Below, in pieces: positions 23,333 through 34,900 of a DNA stretch of 64,000 bases (within the stretch, counting starts at the first letter, position 1; each line of letters opens with the position of its first letter). The notes beneath the pieces are model-generated. The model searched no databases, was not told where the DNA came from, and saw only the letters and a list, made by a program, of their open reading frames with translations. This stretch comes from Cercis canadensis (lineage: Eukaryota; Streptophyta; Magnoliopsida; Fabales; Fabaceae): contig QAOA01003202.1 of NCBI GenBank assembly GCA_003255065.1, forward strand, positions 405,791 to 469,790. Direction: 5' to 3'. A program made the translations under genes and the position numbers.

Positions 23333-26300
23333 CCCCCTTCAAGTTGGAGCATGCAGATTACGAATGCCCAGCTTGCGAAGGAAGTAGTCAAATTGCTTCT
23401 TGCCTAAAGCTTTGGTGAGAATATCCGCGAGTTGAGCATGGGAAGACACGTATTTGGTAATGATGTTACCTAGCAGAATTCCATCATGCAGAAAATGGCA
23501 ATCAACCTCTATGTGTTTAGTGCGCTCATGAAAGATGGGGTTAGCAGCAATGTGCAGGGCAGCTTAACTGTCACAGTAGAGCTTCATAGGGCGAGGATGA
23601 GCAACACCAAGACACAACAGCAGGGCTTTTAGCCATTTTAGCTCACAAGTGGTAGTAGCCATGGAATGATACTCAGCCTTTGCATAAGAGCAAGAGACTG
23701 TGGGTGGTTTTTTGGTTTTCCAAGAAATAGGAGAATTGCCAAGGAGCACAAACCAACCAGTGAGAGAGCATCTAGTCAAGGGGCAGCTGGCCCAATCCGA
23801 ATCACACCAGGCATACAACTGTAGATCACAATCAGCACGGAGGAGAATACCTTGCCCTGGGTTACCTTTCAAGTAACGCACAACGCGAAGAGCAGCTTCC
23901 CAATGCTCTTGTCGTGGACTCTACATAAATTGAGCAAGCATATGCACACAGTAGGAAAGTTCAGGCCGTGTTACGGATAAATAAATGAGGCGACCAACCA
24001 GCCAGCGATAACGTTCTGGGTTGGAAAGAAGCTGCCCATCAACCAAGGGAAGATGATGGTTTTGTTCTAACGGGAAACCCACAGGTTTGGCACCAAATAA
24101 TCCAGCTTCAGAGATGATATCAAGTGCATATTTCCATTGACATAAGAAAAGACCTGCTGGACTTCATGCCACCTCTATCCCCAGAAAATACTTGAGAGTG
24201 ACAAGATCTTTCATGTGAAAACAAGTACTCAAGTAGTGTTTGAAAACTTGTATCGCATCACTGTTATTACCGGAGATAATAAGGTCATCCATATAGATCA
24301 AAACGTTAATTTGTATGAAGCCATGCTGTAGCGTGAAGAGAGAATAGTCAAAGTAAGATTGTTGGAAACTATATCGCTTCAAGGCACCAGCGAGTTTAGC
24401 AAACCAACAGCGAGGTGCTTGCCGTAATCCATATAGAGGCTTGCGAAGACGACAAACTTGGCCAGAAGCATGAGAACGAAAACCGAGAGGCAACTTCATG
24501 TATACTTCCTCCTCAAGATCTCCATGTAAGAAGGCATTATACACGTCCATTTGGTGTAGCTCCCATTGTTTAGTTGCTGCTACGGCGAGGAAAGTCCGAA
24601 CAATGACCATTTTTGTGATAGGTGCAAAGGTTTCATTATAGTCAAGTCCTTCTACCTAATTGTTCCCCAAAATCACAAGCCTTGCTTTAAACCGCTCAAT
24701 GGAGCCATCAAAATGATACTTTATTTTATAAACCCATTTACATATGATGGCCTTCTTGTCCGATGGGAATGTTTCAATGGTCCACGTACCATTGTTTTCT
24801 AAGGTCTGGATCTCTTGATGCATGGCATGTCACCACCGTTCATCCTTCACAGCTTAAGCGAAAGTACGAGGTTCTGTGCCTGCAGTGATAACTGCCAAGA
24901 AATGCCTATATGTGATAGAAAAATTTTGATAGTTCACATAATAAGCTATAGGATACGGTATACCTAAGGAATGCGATGGGTTAGAGGAACTCGGAGAGGG
25001 GCTTGGCTTACAAATGGTGTTTGTCACAAAATCTCGAAGTAGAGTAGATGGGGTTTTAGTACGATGGTCACGTCCTAGAGCTTCAGTAGACAGGGGATGA
25101 TCTGAACCCCCCTGTCATGGATATTGGTGTGGCTACTGTCACTTGTAGCATCGAGACCAGTGGTATGATCACCACTTGGTGGAGAATCACCTTCCTCAGT
25201 AGAAGGATCACATGTAATGCCATCTGGTTGTGCAACAGGTGCGACGTCGACACCACTAAGCGAGGGACTAGCAGTGGGAGCATTGTCAACACGTGCATGT
25301 TGTGGGTCATGATCTGGTACATCGATACCATGAAGTGAAGGACTAGCAGTGGGAGCATTTTCAGCACGTTCATGTTGTGGCTCACGATTTGATATGTTGC
25401 TATTATCAACATCACCCCAATCTCTAATAGGACCTGGTTCAAGAGCAACTCGTGGAGTGACCTAAACACCCAAGTCTTTGTTCTGATAAGGAAATTCATC
25501 TTCACAAAACACAACATCTCGCGATACCAAAAACACCTCCAACTCCAGATCATACACTCGCCACCCCTTTTTGCCATAAGGGTATCCTAAGAAAACACAT
25601 TTTCTACTACGACTGGCAAATTTATCCCTTTTGTGATTTTGATTATGCACATAGCAGAGACACCTAAACACTCAAAGGTGACCAAGTAGGGGCAGTTTGC
25701 CATATAAAATTTCATATGGTGTTTTCCCATGCAAAACAAGTGATGGAGTTCTGTTGATTAAATACCCCACAGTCAGAATGCATTTTCTCTAGAATTCAAT
25801 AGAAAGATTGGCTTGAAACCGCATGGCATGAGCCACATTAAGGATATGTCTATGCTTGCATTCTACCCGTCTATTCTGTTGAAGAGTTCCTGTACAGGAT
25901 GTTTCATGCACAATGCCATGCTCACGAAAATAATTGCCCAAGCATGTAAACTCTGTGCCATTATCGCTATGGATAGTTTTCACTTTCTTATTAAATTGTC
26001 GTTCTGCCATAGCTACGAAATTGCATAAAGTCATTAAAACTTCTCTTTTATCAACTAATAAATAAAGCCACACTGCCCTCGAATAATCATCAACGATGGT
26101 TAAAAAATATCTTGCACCACACTGAGCTGGAGTGCGATAGGATCCTCACAAATCACAATGAATTAACTAAAAAATGCTCATTGTTTTATTATCACTAGTA
26201 GGAAAACTATCTCTGGTTTGTTTTGCTCTAAGACAAACATCACAGGTCCGATTACACATACTACTATTTCTAGAGGAACCAACATTTGGAACAAGTTCTA

Positions 26301-27888
26301 CAACCTTAGACGACGGATGTCCCAACCGCTTGTGCCATAGATCAAAGGAGCTCGCACCACCAGTTTGCATAGCTGCTGCAGTATCCATCCTTCTAAAATA
26401 GTAAAGCCCTTCCCTTTGTTCACCCACACTAATCAGTATCCTCGAAGTGCGGTCATGTATAGCACACAATTTGTTAATGAACTGAACAATACAATTAGAT
26501 TCTTCAAGTAATTAAGACACAAAGATCAAATTGCAGTGTAAATTTGGCACATATAGAACATTGGTCAGTTTTAATATGGCACAAAGCCATGTGCTTCCCA
26601 TTTAGAAGCCCCACGGGACATTCCATCACATCTCGTACATCAAATAAGCAGTTTAGTTGTCCCGTCATGTGATGAGAGGCCCCCGTGTCGATAATCCACT
26701 GCATTTAGGCATGCTTACCAGTGAGTTGTTCAGCATTTCTTGTCTTGCTCTTATTCAAGAGATTCAGCAATGTTTGCCACTGCTCATTGCTGAGCCCGTT
26801 GGCATCACCACCTCTGTCAATGTCTACAGGCACGACGTTTGCTACATTAGCTTTAATCGTCCCTCCACAGCCTCTACCTCCAGCCGTTATTCCTCCTTTG
26901 CCTCGTCAAGTTCCCTATCCAATCCCACATTGGCGATCTCCCCACCATTCCGGATAGCCAACAAGTTGAAAGCAACTATCTGACTCATGCCCAGATCGTT
27001 TGCAATGACTGCACACCATGGTTTTGTCTTTGCCTTCAATCTTGCCACGAGATCTGGATCCTGTTTGCGTGACAAAGCTCATTACTTTTCCATGCTCCTC
27101 CTTGCCACATGAGATGATTCACACCCGCTATTCCTGCACTAAGATAGAGTAGGCTCTATTCAAGGATGGCAAAGGATCCTAGGTAAGAAGATTTGATCTC
27201 ACTGTTCCATAGACTGAGTCATCAAGTCCTATAAGAAATTGATGAACTTTTTCTTCTTCACGTTTCTTTTCCAACACAGCTCCTAGATTGTAGCTGCATA
27301 TTCCGCACTTGCATATTGGTATCTGTTCATAGTTGGTCAGCTCTTCCCACAATTTCTTCAACCTACCAAAATAGGTGATAATAGTCAATCCTCTTTGCTT
27401 ACACTCAGTGAGTTCAGCCTTTAGTTGTTGTATATGTGGTTCGTTGGCCACGGAGAATTGTTCTCTTATGTCTTCCTACAGATCCTGCGCCACTTCCATA
27501 TGTGACATGGTGGAACGCAATGAGGTCTCAATGGTATTCATTATCCAAGAGACCAATAACAAATTATTAGTCCACCAATCTTCAAGGTCTGGTGATCTTT
27601 CATCCAAACCTGAAATCATACCATCTACGAAGCCAAACTTTTTCCTTGCCCTCAACATAGTTCTTAGAGAACGTGCCCATTTGTCATAGTTCTCTCCCTT
27701 CAGTTGAACTTGTGTCAGTAACTTTTTGGGGTTATCGTTTAAGGTTATGTCATATGGAGAGATGGTCTTCTTCGACGTCACTCCGTTAGCACCTTCCTTG
27801 CCTTTGCCTGTTCCGTCAGCACCCTCCTTACTTCTGCCTTTTTCTTTGGCCATGACGGAAGATGACAATATTGCTCAAACCAGGTATT
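23333..27888 (-). pseudogene. Copia internal region: gag, protease, integrase, reverse transcriptase, RNase H (fossil)
   Basis: Read on the minus strand: gag about 27868-27179 (IMNTIETSLRSTMSHMEVAQ); protease with WIIDTGASHHMTG near 26700; GAG-pre-integrase LWHKRLGHPSSK near 26340; integrase about 26080-25790 (KTIHSDNGTEFTC); a hinge with VFLGYPYGKKGW near 25590; reverse transcriptase about 24610-24164 (VYNAFLHGDLEEEVYMKLP, IYMDDLIISG); and RNase H about 23881-23564 (YAWCDSDWASCP). The order is that of Copia. The coding sequence is broken in several places. Confidence 0.85.
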
Positions 27889-27900
27889 GCTCTGATACCA

Positions 27901-28134
27901 TGTAAAGAAGGATTTTGGGTGCAATCGTGTTCTGTCATTAAATCTCAGCTAGGTATATGTACAACAAGACCTAACTACAGTTACGGACTACTTCCAAATA
28001 TAACACCCTAAACATACGCTAATTACACCAATTACAATATTTACAGCTAGCACAATATTCCTAAAGATGTCAAGGAGATAATCACGGTTAAGCATATTAT
28101 TTCTGATTTGAGCTGGAGACATGGTAGCCTAATA
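27901..28134 (-). repeat. 5' LTR of the minus-strand Copia element
   Basis: Same length as the 3' LTR, with about 10 differences by eye. On the minus strand it ends CTTTACA and is followed directly by the TGGTATCAGAGC primer site. Beyond 28134 the LINE sequence resumes. Confidence 0.88.
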
Positions 28135-29040
28135 GCAAGAATTTTTTAAATGACTTTGAAGTGGGAATTACACAAGCTAATAGGACGGTATTGATTGATG
28201 GATTCTAGGCTTGGAATTTTTTGGATCAAACAGATTAGAGTTTTATTCTAGCTGGGAGGGATGCATTGATGAGAAAATACATATTGTATATCTCTGCAAA
28301 AAGAACCTTTAACTATGTCCCAAAAAACTTGGTAAAAACATGCATAGACACCATCTGCACCCGGAGCTTTGAAAGGCTTTAAAAACCATAGAGCATTTTT
28401 AATTTCGAAGATGAAAGGGATGTCAGTTTGAATCAGGTCATTTGGAATATGTTGACCAAAGAAGGAAAGGTGAAGATTACCAGAAAAGGAAACGCGGCAA
28501 AGAGAGGATAACACGTTTATAAAATGGTTAACAATAAGACTTTGGACCTCTTAAGGTTTGAATAGCCAATTTCTAGAAGGATCTTTCAGCCCACAAATTC
28601 TATTAGCTCTTCTCCTATTGATGGTTGAAGTTTGAAAGAAAGCAATGTTTCTATCTCCCAGGGCTAACTAATCAATACAGTATTTGGAAGCCTACAACTC
28701 TTCTTCCACTTCCAAGATATCCAAAAATTCTTTGGATAAATTCTTCTCTAGTCTTGTTAAGGCTTTAAAGGGATGAGAGCACTTCTGAATACCTTGTAAT
28801 CTAGAAAGAAACCTTTTTTTTAGAAGATAATACTAAAAAAAATTTGGTTCCAAACTTTTGTCAACGAGTCCATGTTCTAATTTGCTATGGGAATATTCTC
28901 ACAGTCAGGAAGCCAAGCTTGTTGGACTACCTCTTTGAAATCAGGCTATTTGAATTACATTGGTTCTAGTCTGAATAGACGATTTCTATGGGAAAAGAAA
29001 GAATGATTGGGCATCTAACAAAATAAGGCAATAATTAGAA
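28135..29040 (-). pseudogene. LINE upstream block
   Basis: The minus strand encodes VQQAWLPDCENIPIAN, then LALGDRNIAFFQTSTINRRR, a GLKDPSRNWLF segment, and at 28514-28248 SFFGQHIPNDLIQTDIPF and KPFKAPGADGVYACFYQVFW. These are the usual motifs just before and at the start of the LINE reverse-transcriptase domain. It is disrupted by several stops and frame changes. The left part adjoins the Copia 5' LTR at 28134. Confidence 0.7.
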
Positions 29041-30512
29041 GTAACCCTTGGAAGGTGGAAAAGTTTTGACTCTCACCCACGCTTTGAGATCTAAGCACAT
29101 TCGTCATTGAAGTCTTAGACTTGGACCATGAAGAATATAGATAAACTAAAAAGCTTTGCATCTGGGTAAATCTTCCTTCTCCTTCTCTTTAATTTACTAG
29201 GAGTACATGCTTAGGGGTCCACATATCTTCTAAAGTTTGATATCATGATATATCTACATTAGATCTACTTAAATTCATGAGACTGTTTATGTTTGGTATG
29301 AGAAAATGGGATCATAGATGTTGGGTGTGACACTTGACGATATGAGTGTATGATTACATGATTTTATTTTTGTGGTTTAATGGTAAGGGTATTCTTAGGT
29401 AAGCTTTCACGTATCAAGAGTAAGTCCCTCTACGGACAATTTTAAAGGCGCACTCCCACATCAACTTAGTGCATTCAGGGGAAAAATTTCCCTGGGTGCT
29501 GTCACAGTATTCAAATATTAGCTAGCTTAAATAAATCTATTGCATCTTTACCACAAAGCCAAACTTTTGGGGTTATGATTACATGATTTGATGGTGTGTT
29601 AAGATTTCCAAGCATATATGTTGTACAATTTTTATAGATACATGCTTTAGGATTTTTGTATATCCTCCCCAAGAATAAGGGAAGGGTCTATCCTCCAAGA
29701 GGAATCCTTATAAGTCATAAATCTATGAACATTTTGAAATTGTTTGTAACAACATGACAACATTTTGGCCTATGCCCCAGATTGAAGGCGTTTACCCCAA
29801 GTCAAGGCTGTATGTCCTATTCTTTTAGGTGAAGGGCCTTTAATTTGGTCTTTTAGGGCAATATTACTAAAAGAAAAAAGAAAAGGAAAAAAAAGAAAGT
29901 ACAAATTATGTGATTATTTTATGGCTGTGGCTATTTCCACACAAAAATATGGAGTTGCAAGTCGAGTCATTTCATTAGGACTTTGAAGATTAATTTCGAC
30001 CGAGCTAAAAGCATGTGGGTTATATTATGTGATTATTTTATGGCTGTGGCTATTTCCACAGCTAACATTCTTCCACAGCCTTTTGAATGAAAATATTTTG
30101 TTTATTTATATTTATTGATGACTTATGAATCTAGTAGTAATTTCTTTAGTTATAGGAATAAAAGAGTTAATGTTGAGGTTTCCGTTATTGTTGTGTACTT
30201 TTTCTTTTTTTAGTGTTTTGTGCTCCTTATAATGATTTTTTTTACTTAATACAAATGGATTTAATTTTTTTTATATTAAACTCCCTTATAATACATGAAT
30301 TATATGCTAATATTAAACTCTCTAAAATGTTGATTTGATATTTTTTTAGTTTTTCAGTTAGTTAAATATTTTTCTTTAGATTCATTAAAATTAAGTAACT
30401 ATTTTATAATGAAAATACTGATTTTATTCTTTACCTGAATTTCATTGAAATTATTTCTCATATTTTTTTTTTTTGACATGATAGTCCTCTACATGCTCTG
30501 TGGTACTAGTGA
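29041..30512. other. Intergenic, no gene recognised; contains a 37-bp direct repeat
   Basis: The 37 bases at 29905-29941 (starting ATTATGTGATTATTTTATGG) recur at 30024-30060, an offset of 119 bases. The rest is AT-rich sequence without a supported reading frame. The segment 29300-29520 has the look of a worn repeat but could not be classified. Confidence 0.5.
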
Positions 30513-30520
30513 ATGTCTAG

Positions 30521-30943
30521 TAGGGATGGCAATGGGGCGGGGCAGGCACTACCCGTCCCCATCCCCATCCCCATCCCCGAAGACATCCCCATGCTCTATC
30601 CCCAATTGGGGATTTTTCAACAACTCATCTCTGCCCCATTGAATGCCCATCTGCCCCGTCTTATTTACCCATACAACTATACTTTTCCAAAAAACCCTCA
30701 ACCAAAATGACAACGTTTTGACAAAAAAATTTCAAAAAAAAATTATGTAATGTATTATATTATATATACATTATTTTATTTTATTTATGTACAATACGGG
30801 GCGGGGTTGGACTTCCCCATCCCCTGCACCCGCTCCATAAAATTACCCATACACATACCTATACCAATTTTTTCTGCCCCATACCACCCGACCAGGTAAA
30901 AGTAACGATACTCCATCGAGTATGGAGCAAATTGTCATCCCTA
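30521..30943. mobile_element. hAT-type MITE with 8-bp target duplication
   Basis: Terminal inverted repeats are TAGGGATGGCAAT on the left and TAGGGATGACAAT on the right (reverse complement). The flanks carry the identical 8-bp duplication ATGTCTAG at 30513-30520 and 30944-30951. Near the ends are GGGGCGGGG and CCATCCCC repeats typical of plant hAT MITEs. It is 423 bp long and encodes no transposase. It lies about 1.0 kb upstream of the E1 coding start. Confidence 0.9.
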
Positions 30944-30951
30944 ATGTCTAG

Positions 30952-31932
30952 GTTCAAATTTAGGTTCAAAATCTAAATTTTTTTAACATTATCTCAACAC
31001 ACAACCGATAAGAATAATGCACAAAACGAATATATTTAACCTCTTTTTCTCTTCTAAATTTTTCTAGAAAGATATATCATCTTGAATCTTACCCGTTTGA
31101 CCATCTCTCACATTTCAAGTCTTGCCCGACAAGGCATTCGTCTATGAGTAGTACCTAAGCAACAAGCATGCGTTGTGTTATGCAAAATACAGAATGACCG
31201 CCCACATCCGACGTCGTTTATTAGTCCATTGACAGTGAAACGACGACGTGTGGCATACTTGGGCGCTACCGTCAATCTCTCACAGGCCCACACCCACTCT
31301 CTCTCTTAACACTTAGCCGACTTATCTACCTATCTATCTCTCTTCCTCTCTTTGCTTTCTTTCTTTCTTTCTTTCTTTCTTTCTCAGACGAAGGAGAGAG
31401 AGATGGTACCCTTCTCCTCCCAAACAGCACCTGTACTCATGCCCCCAAAACCCTAGATACACATAGTTTTGCAAATCCATAAATACCCTTCTCTTTCTCT
31501 CTCTTTCTCACCCTTATATGAAACCCCCACTGATCACAAATCTTCATTCTAAATAAACCCAAAACAGAAAAAGAGAAAGAGCAAGAAAGAGAAAAGCTAA
31601 GAAACAAGGAAAGTTCTCCCAAATTCTATCCTTCTCATTCTCTCTCTCTCACTCAGATTCCATTGTTCCAATCGGTACGTTTCGTAGCTTGCTTGAATTT
31701 TTCTTCATTGTCCAGATTAATCTTTCATTTTGGTTCTTTTCTTTGCACTGCAATCATGTGCGGATTAGGGTTAGGGTTTATACTTTTGGCACCGATCATT
31801 GCTTGCTTTGTGTATCTGGGTTTTTCTCTTCCTGATAATCAAGTTAATAGCTTCTTGATTGCTTCTTTTGGTGTTGTTTTGATAATCTTCATGGTGGGGT
31901 TTCGTCGATTGTTCAGCAGCTTACTGCACTAT
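30952..31932 (+). promoter_or_regulatory. Promoter region, leader and likely 5'-UTR intron of the E1 gene
   Basis: From 31300 the plus strand is dominated by CT repeats, including a (TTCT)n run at about 31354-31384 and CTCTCTCTC at about 31644-31652, typical of plant leaders. TCG|GTACGTTTCG at 31674/31675 is a good donor, and TTGTTCAGCAG ending at 31919 a good acceptor. A 245-bp T-rich 5'-UTR intron (31675-31919) would place the start codon 13 bases into the second exon. The splice is inferred, not observed. Confidence 0.6.
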
Positions 31933-34900
31933 ATGCTTCCTAGAAAGAGACCTTGTGAAGGAGTGGTTGTAGAAGAAGACAGTGGTGACAACAATAACAA
32001 CAACGTAGGTGCGTCGTTTCCTAAGAAGAAGAATCGGATCGGCTGCTTCGCTGCCTCGCCAGCTGATACCACCGAATCCGCGGTGAATAACAGCAACCAG
32101 AGCTTTAGTAGCAGCAGTAACAACAACCACAGTAGAAGTAACTTGGTTGAAGGAGAGTCAATCATGGCTTTGGGTGATTCCAATCCACCCGATATTGATG
32201 AGGATCTGCACAGTCGTCAGCTCGCTGTGTATGGTCGTGAGACCATGAGGAGGCTTTTTGCGTCCAATGTCCTGGTCTCGGGGTTGCAGGGTCTTGGTGT
32301 CGAGATTGGTATGGTTATTCAACACCCTTTTAATTGTTTTTCCTTGTATGATGATTGTGTTAATTAATTGTTGGTAGTCTGGTAAGAATTTAGATTTTGG
32401 ATGTCTGATTTCATTTCTTGTGCATCCTTCTGGTATATATTTGTTATTATCTGATTGATCGATGATGATGGTAAATAATTTGGCAACTCTGCTCCATTTT
32501 TGAATCCTCCATTCTCTCAAATGCTAGGTCACTTAGGTGACCAACCTTGTGAAGGCGAGGAAATATTTTCTCCCCCTTTTTCTTGCATTTTCAGCTCTCT
32601 TTTTTCTGTGTGTTTAGAGGTGTCGCAAGAGAATTGTTGAATTGCTAAAAACAGAATTGGTGTTGGTAGTTCCAAGGAGCTGTTGATAATCTTGTAATTT
32701 GTTGACGGTGTTAATAAATTTTTCTGCAAATGATAGGTAGTTCCACGTGAGACCCTCTTTTCTTTCATGCTGTATGAAACAATGTGAAGGCTGTGGGTGG
32801 CTTTTCTCTTTCTGTTTGCATGTGTCTTTCTTCTTTACTTCTCGTCCTCTCCTCTGGCAAGGTTTGGCATCCAGCGGTTTTCCATCAAGTACCTGCAGAT
32901 ATCTTCTGATGCCGTCTTCCCTTTCAAGTTGGTTCCTCTTCAGTTCTAGGATAATTAGTTAACAGAGTCTGTTGCCAGTGTTCATAAGGTTTTGTGAGAT
33001 GTGATTTTATCTTATATGTTGTTTGTGTCATGTTATTTAGTTTCAAGTAGTGTTGACATTGTGGTACTATATATTGGCTTGTGTATTCTAATGCTTTTAA
33101 TCCTACCTGCAGCCAAGAATCTGATTCTTGCTGGTGTGAAATCTGTAACCTTGCATGATGAAGGGACTGTTGAGTTGTGGGATTTGTCCAGTAATTTTGT
33201 GTTTTCAGATAATGATGTTGGTAAGAACAGGGCAATAGCATCTGTTAGTAAGTTACAGGAGCTCAACAATGCAGTGCTTGTAAACACTTTGACAACCAAG
33301 TTGACAAGAGAAAAACTTTCTAATTTCCAGGTACCTCCGTCTCCCTCATTTTATTTCTTTTTTCTTGTTCTTTGTACCTCATGTTTGTTCCATTGAGTTA
33401 TTTTATATGTCTACTTGCTGTGTATCAAGTGATTAAGCTTGTTGGCTTGTTTGGATGTACATGGAAGTGTAGGAGGAATTCCCTGGTTTGGTTAGGCACC
33501 AATGTCAATAGCAGGCTTAACTTGCATAATCGTTTTGCCCCTCTATTCTGAACATGACTTTATGCCCTCTGTATAAATATTGTATCTACTATAAAAACCC
33601 ATGTTTACTACAAACATATTGATTAATAATGGATGAATTGTTGACCTTTTAATTTCTATGGTAGAGCAAAAAAATTTACCATGTGAAGTAAGATTATGCT
33701 TATATAAAAGTGAAAGAAGATTATTCGGAAGCAAGAAATATGCTCTAGAGAGTCAATGGTTCACATCTTGCCATACTTCTATGTGGCTCTGCATTTGTGA
33801 CTGCCATGTCTTCATAGTTTAACTATGATGAAGCTTTGGGATGGTGCTTAATTTTAGTTTTCATGCTTTTTTTATGGTGATTAACCTTATTTTTCATGCT
33901 TTTTTATTAAGTTACTTGTCGTGTGTCAGTTATAAAGGAAATATTTTATTTTTGTTCTTGGGTATATGGAATAAGTTTAGTGATTTTGATGCTTTATATC
34001 TTTATACACATAGGTTTAATAGTTTATACCTGCAAACCTAGTTACTTTTAGTTGGTCTATATTGTCCTTAAGCAGATCTGTTGTAGCAAGCAAATAATGT
34101 GTTGGAATTTTATTGTAAAGTTTATAAGTTAATGGAGAGTTTTGGCTAATTAATCAGAACAATGTTTATGGGTGTGATTCCAGGTGCTTTTGTGGTAGTT
34201 TTGAAGTAAGTCTAGTGTGACGGGACAATTGGTTAATTATATCCATTTCTGTAATATCAGTTAAGTGCTTATCAACAAAAACTAAATGAAATGTTCTTAT
34301 TGGTTTGAGGTTATTGGTAGATTGAGATAATGTTACTGGATGTTAGATAAAGTAATAGATAATGAAACCATGTAAGAGGAACTAGTTTGAATTACTTTTA
34401 AGCATCTTGTATTGTTTATCTTTATTTTGATCAGTATTTGTTGAAGTGATGTACCGCTCAGATTGTGCATGTTGTTGGAATAGTTTGTTATATTGTGCAA
34501 GTTTGTCTGTTTATGTGTTAACATCAGTGTGAGTCTATCTGTGACTTATTTGATTGTGTTCTCACTTTTTTTAAAACTGTTATACAGGCTGTTGTCTTTA
34601 CTGATATCAGTCTTGAGAAGGCTGTTGAGTTCAATGATTACTGTCATAGTCATGAGCCTCCTATTGCTTTTATCAAAACTGAAGTCAGAGGCCTTTTTGG
34701 TTCTGTGTTCTGTGATTTCGGGCCAGAGTTCACTGTTTTTGATGTGGATGGTGAGGAACCCCATACGGGTATAATTGCATCGATTAGCAATGACGACCCT
34801 GCTTTAGTATCCTGTGTGGATGATGAAAGGCTTGAGTTTCAGGATGGAGATCTTGTTGTATTTTCTGAAGTTCATGGTATGACCGAATTGAATGATGGAA

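Larger units (their letters stand above)
23099..28134 (-). mobile_element. Copia-type LTR retrotransposon on the minus strand, full length, broken
   Basis: Two 234-bp LTRs (23099-23332 and 27901-28134) bound about 4.6 kb of internal sequence. On the minus strand the 5' LTR is followed at once by TGGTATCAGAGC (27889-27900), the initiator-tRNA-Met primer site. A purine tract (GAAGGGGG) precedes the 3' LTR. By eye the LTRs differ at about 10 of 234 positions, so this insertion looks younger than the plus-strand Copia. It interrupts LINE reverse-transcriptase sequence. No matching target duplication was found. It has roughly five to ten breaks. Confidence 0.88.
14444..29040 (-). mobile_element. 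L1-type LINE on the minus strand, interrupted by two Copia elements
   Basis: Three blocks read in order on the minus strand. 29040-28135: upstream part of the reverse transcriptase region, with LGDRNIAFFQ and KAPGADGVYACFYQVFW. 23098-21044: continuation, with SAFVPSRK-like sequence, KLDFDKAYDKLDW and [17 protein letters not shown], then the zinc-finger region MCPLCQSQLETCFHILKEC. 15126-14454: linker and RNase H domain with LTTDGSALVNLGQLGAGGII, ending in a poly(A) (T run 14444-14453 on plus). The gaps are filled by Copia insertions. Stops and frame changes are scattered through all blocks, so it is inactive. The 5' border near 29040 is approximate; endonuclease and ORF1 were not found, so it is probably 5'-truncated. 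Confidence 0.8.

Noticed and set aside
31756-31932. Alternative upstream E1 start giving a hydrophobic N-terminal extension
   Set aside because: Good GT and AG sites at 31675 and 31919 and T-rich sequence indicate a 5'-UTR intron; kept only as a finding to test.
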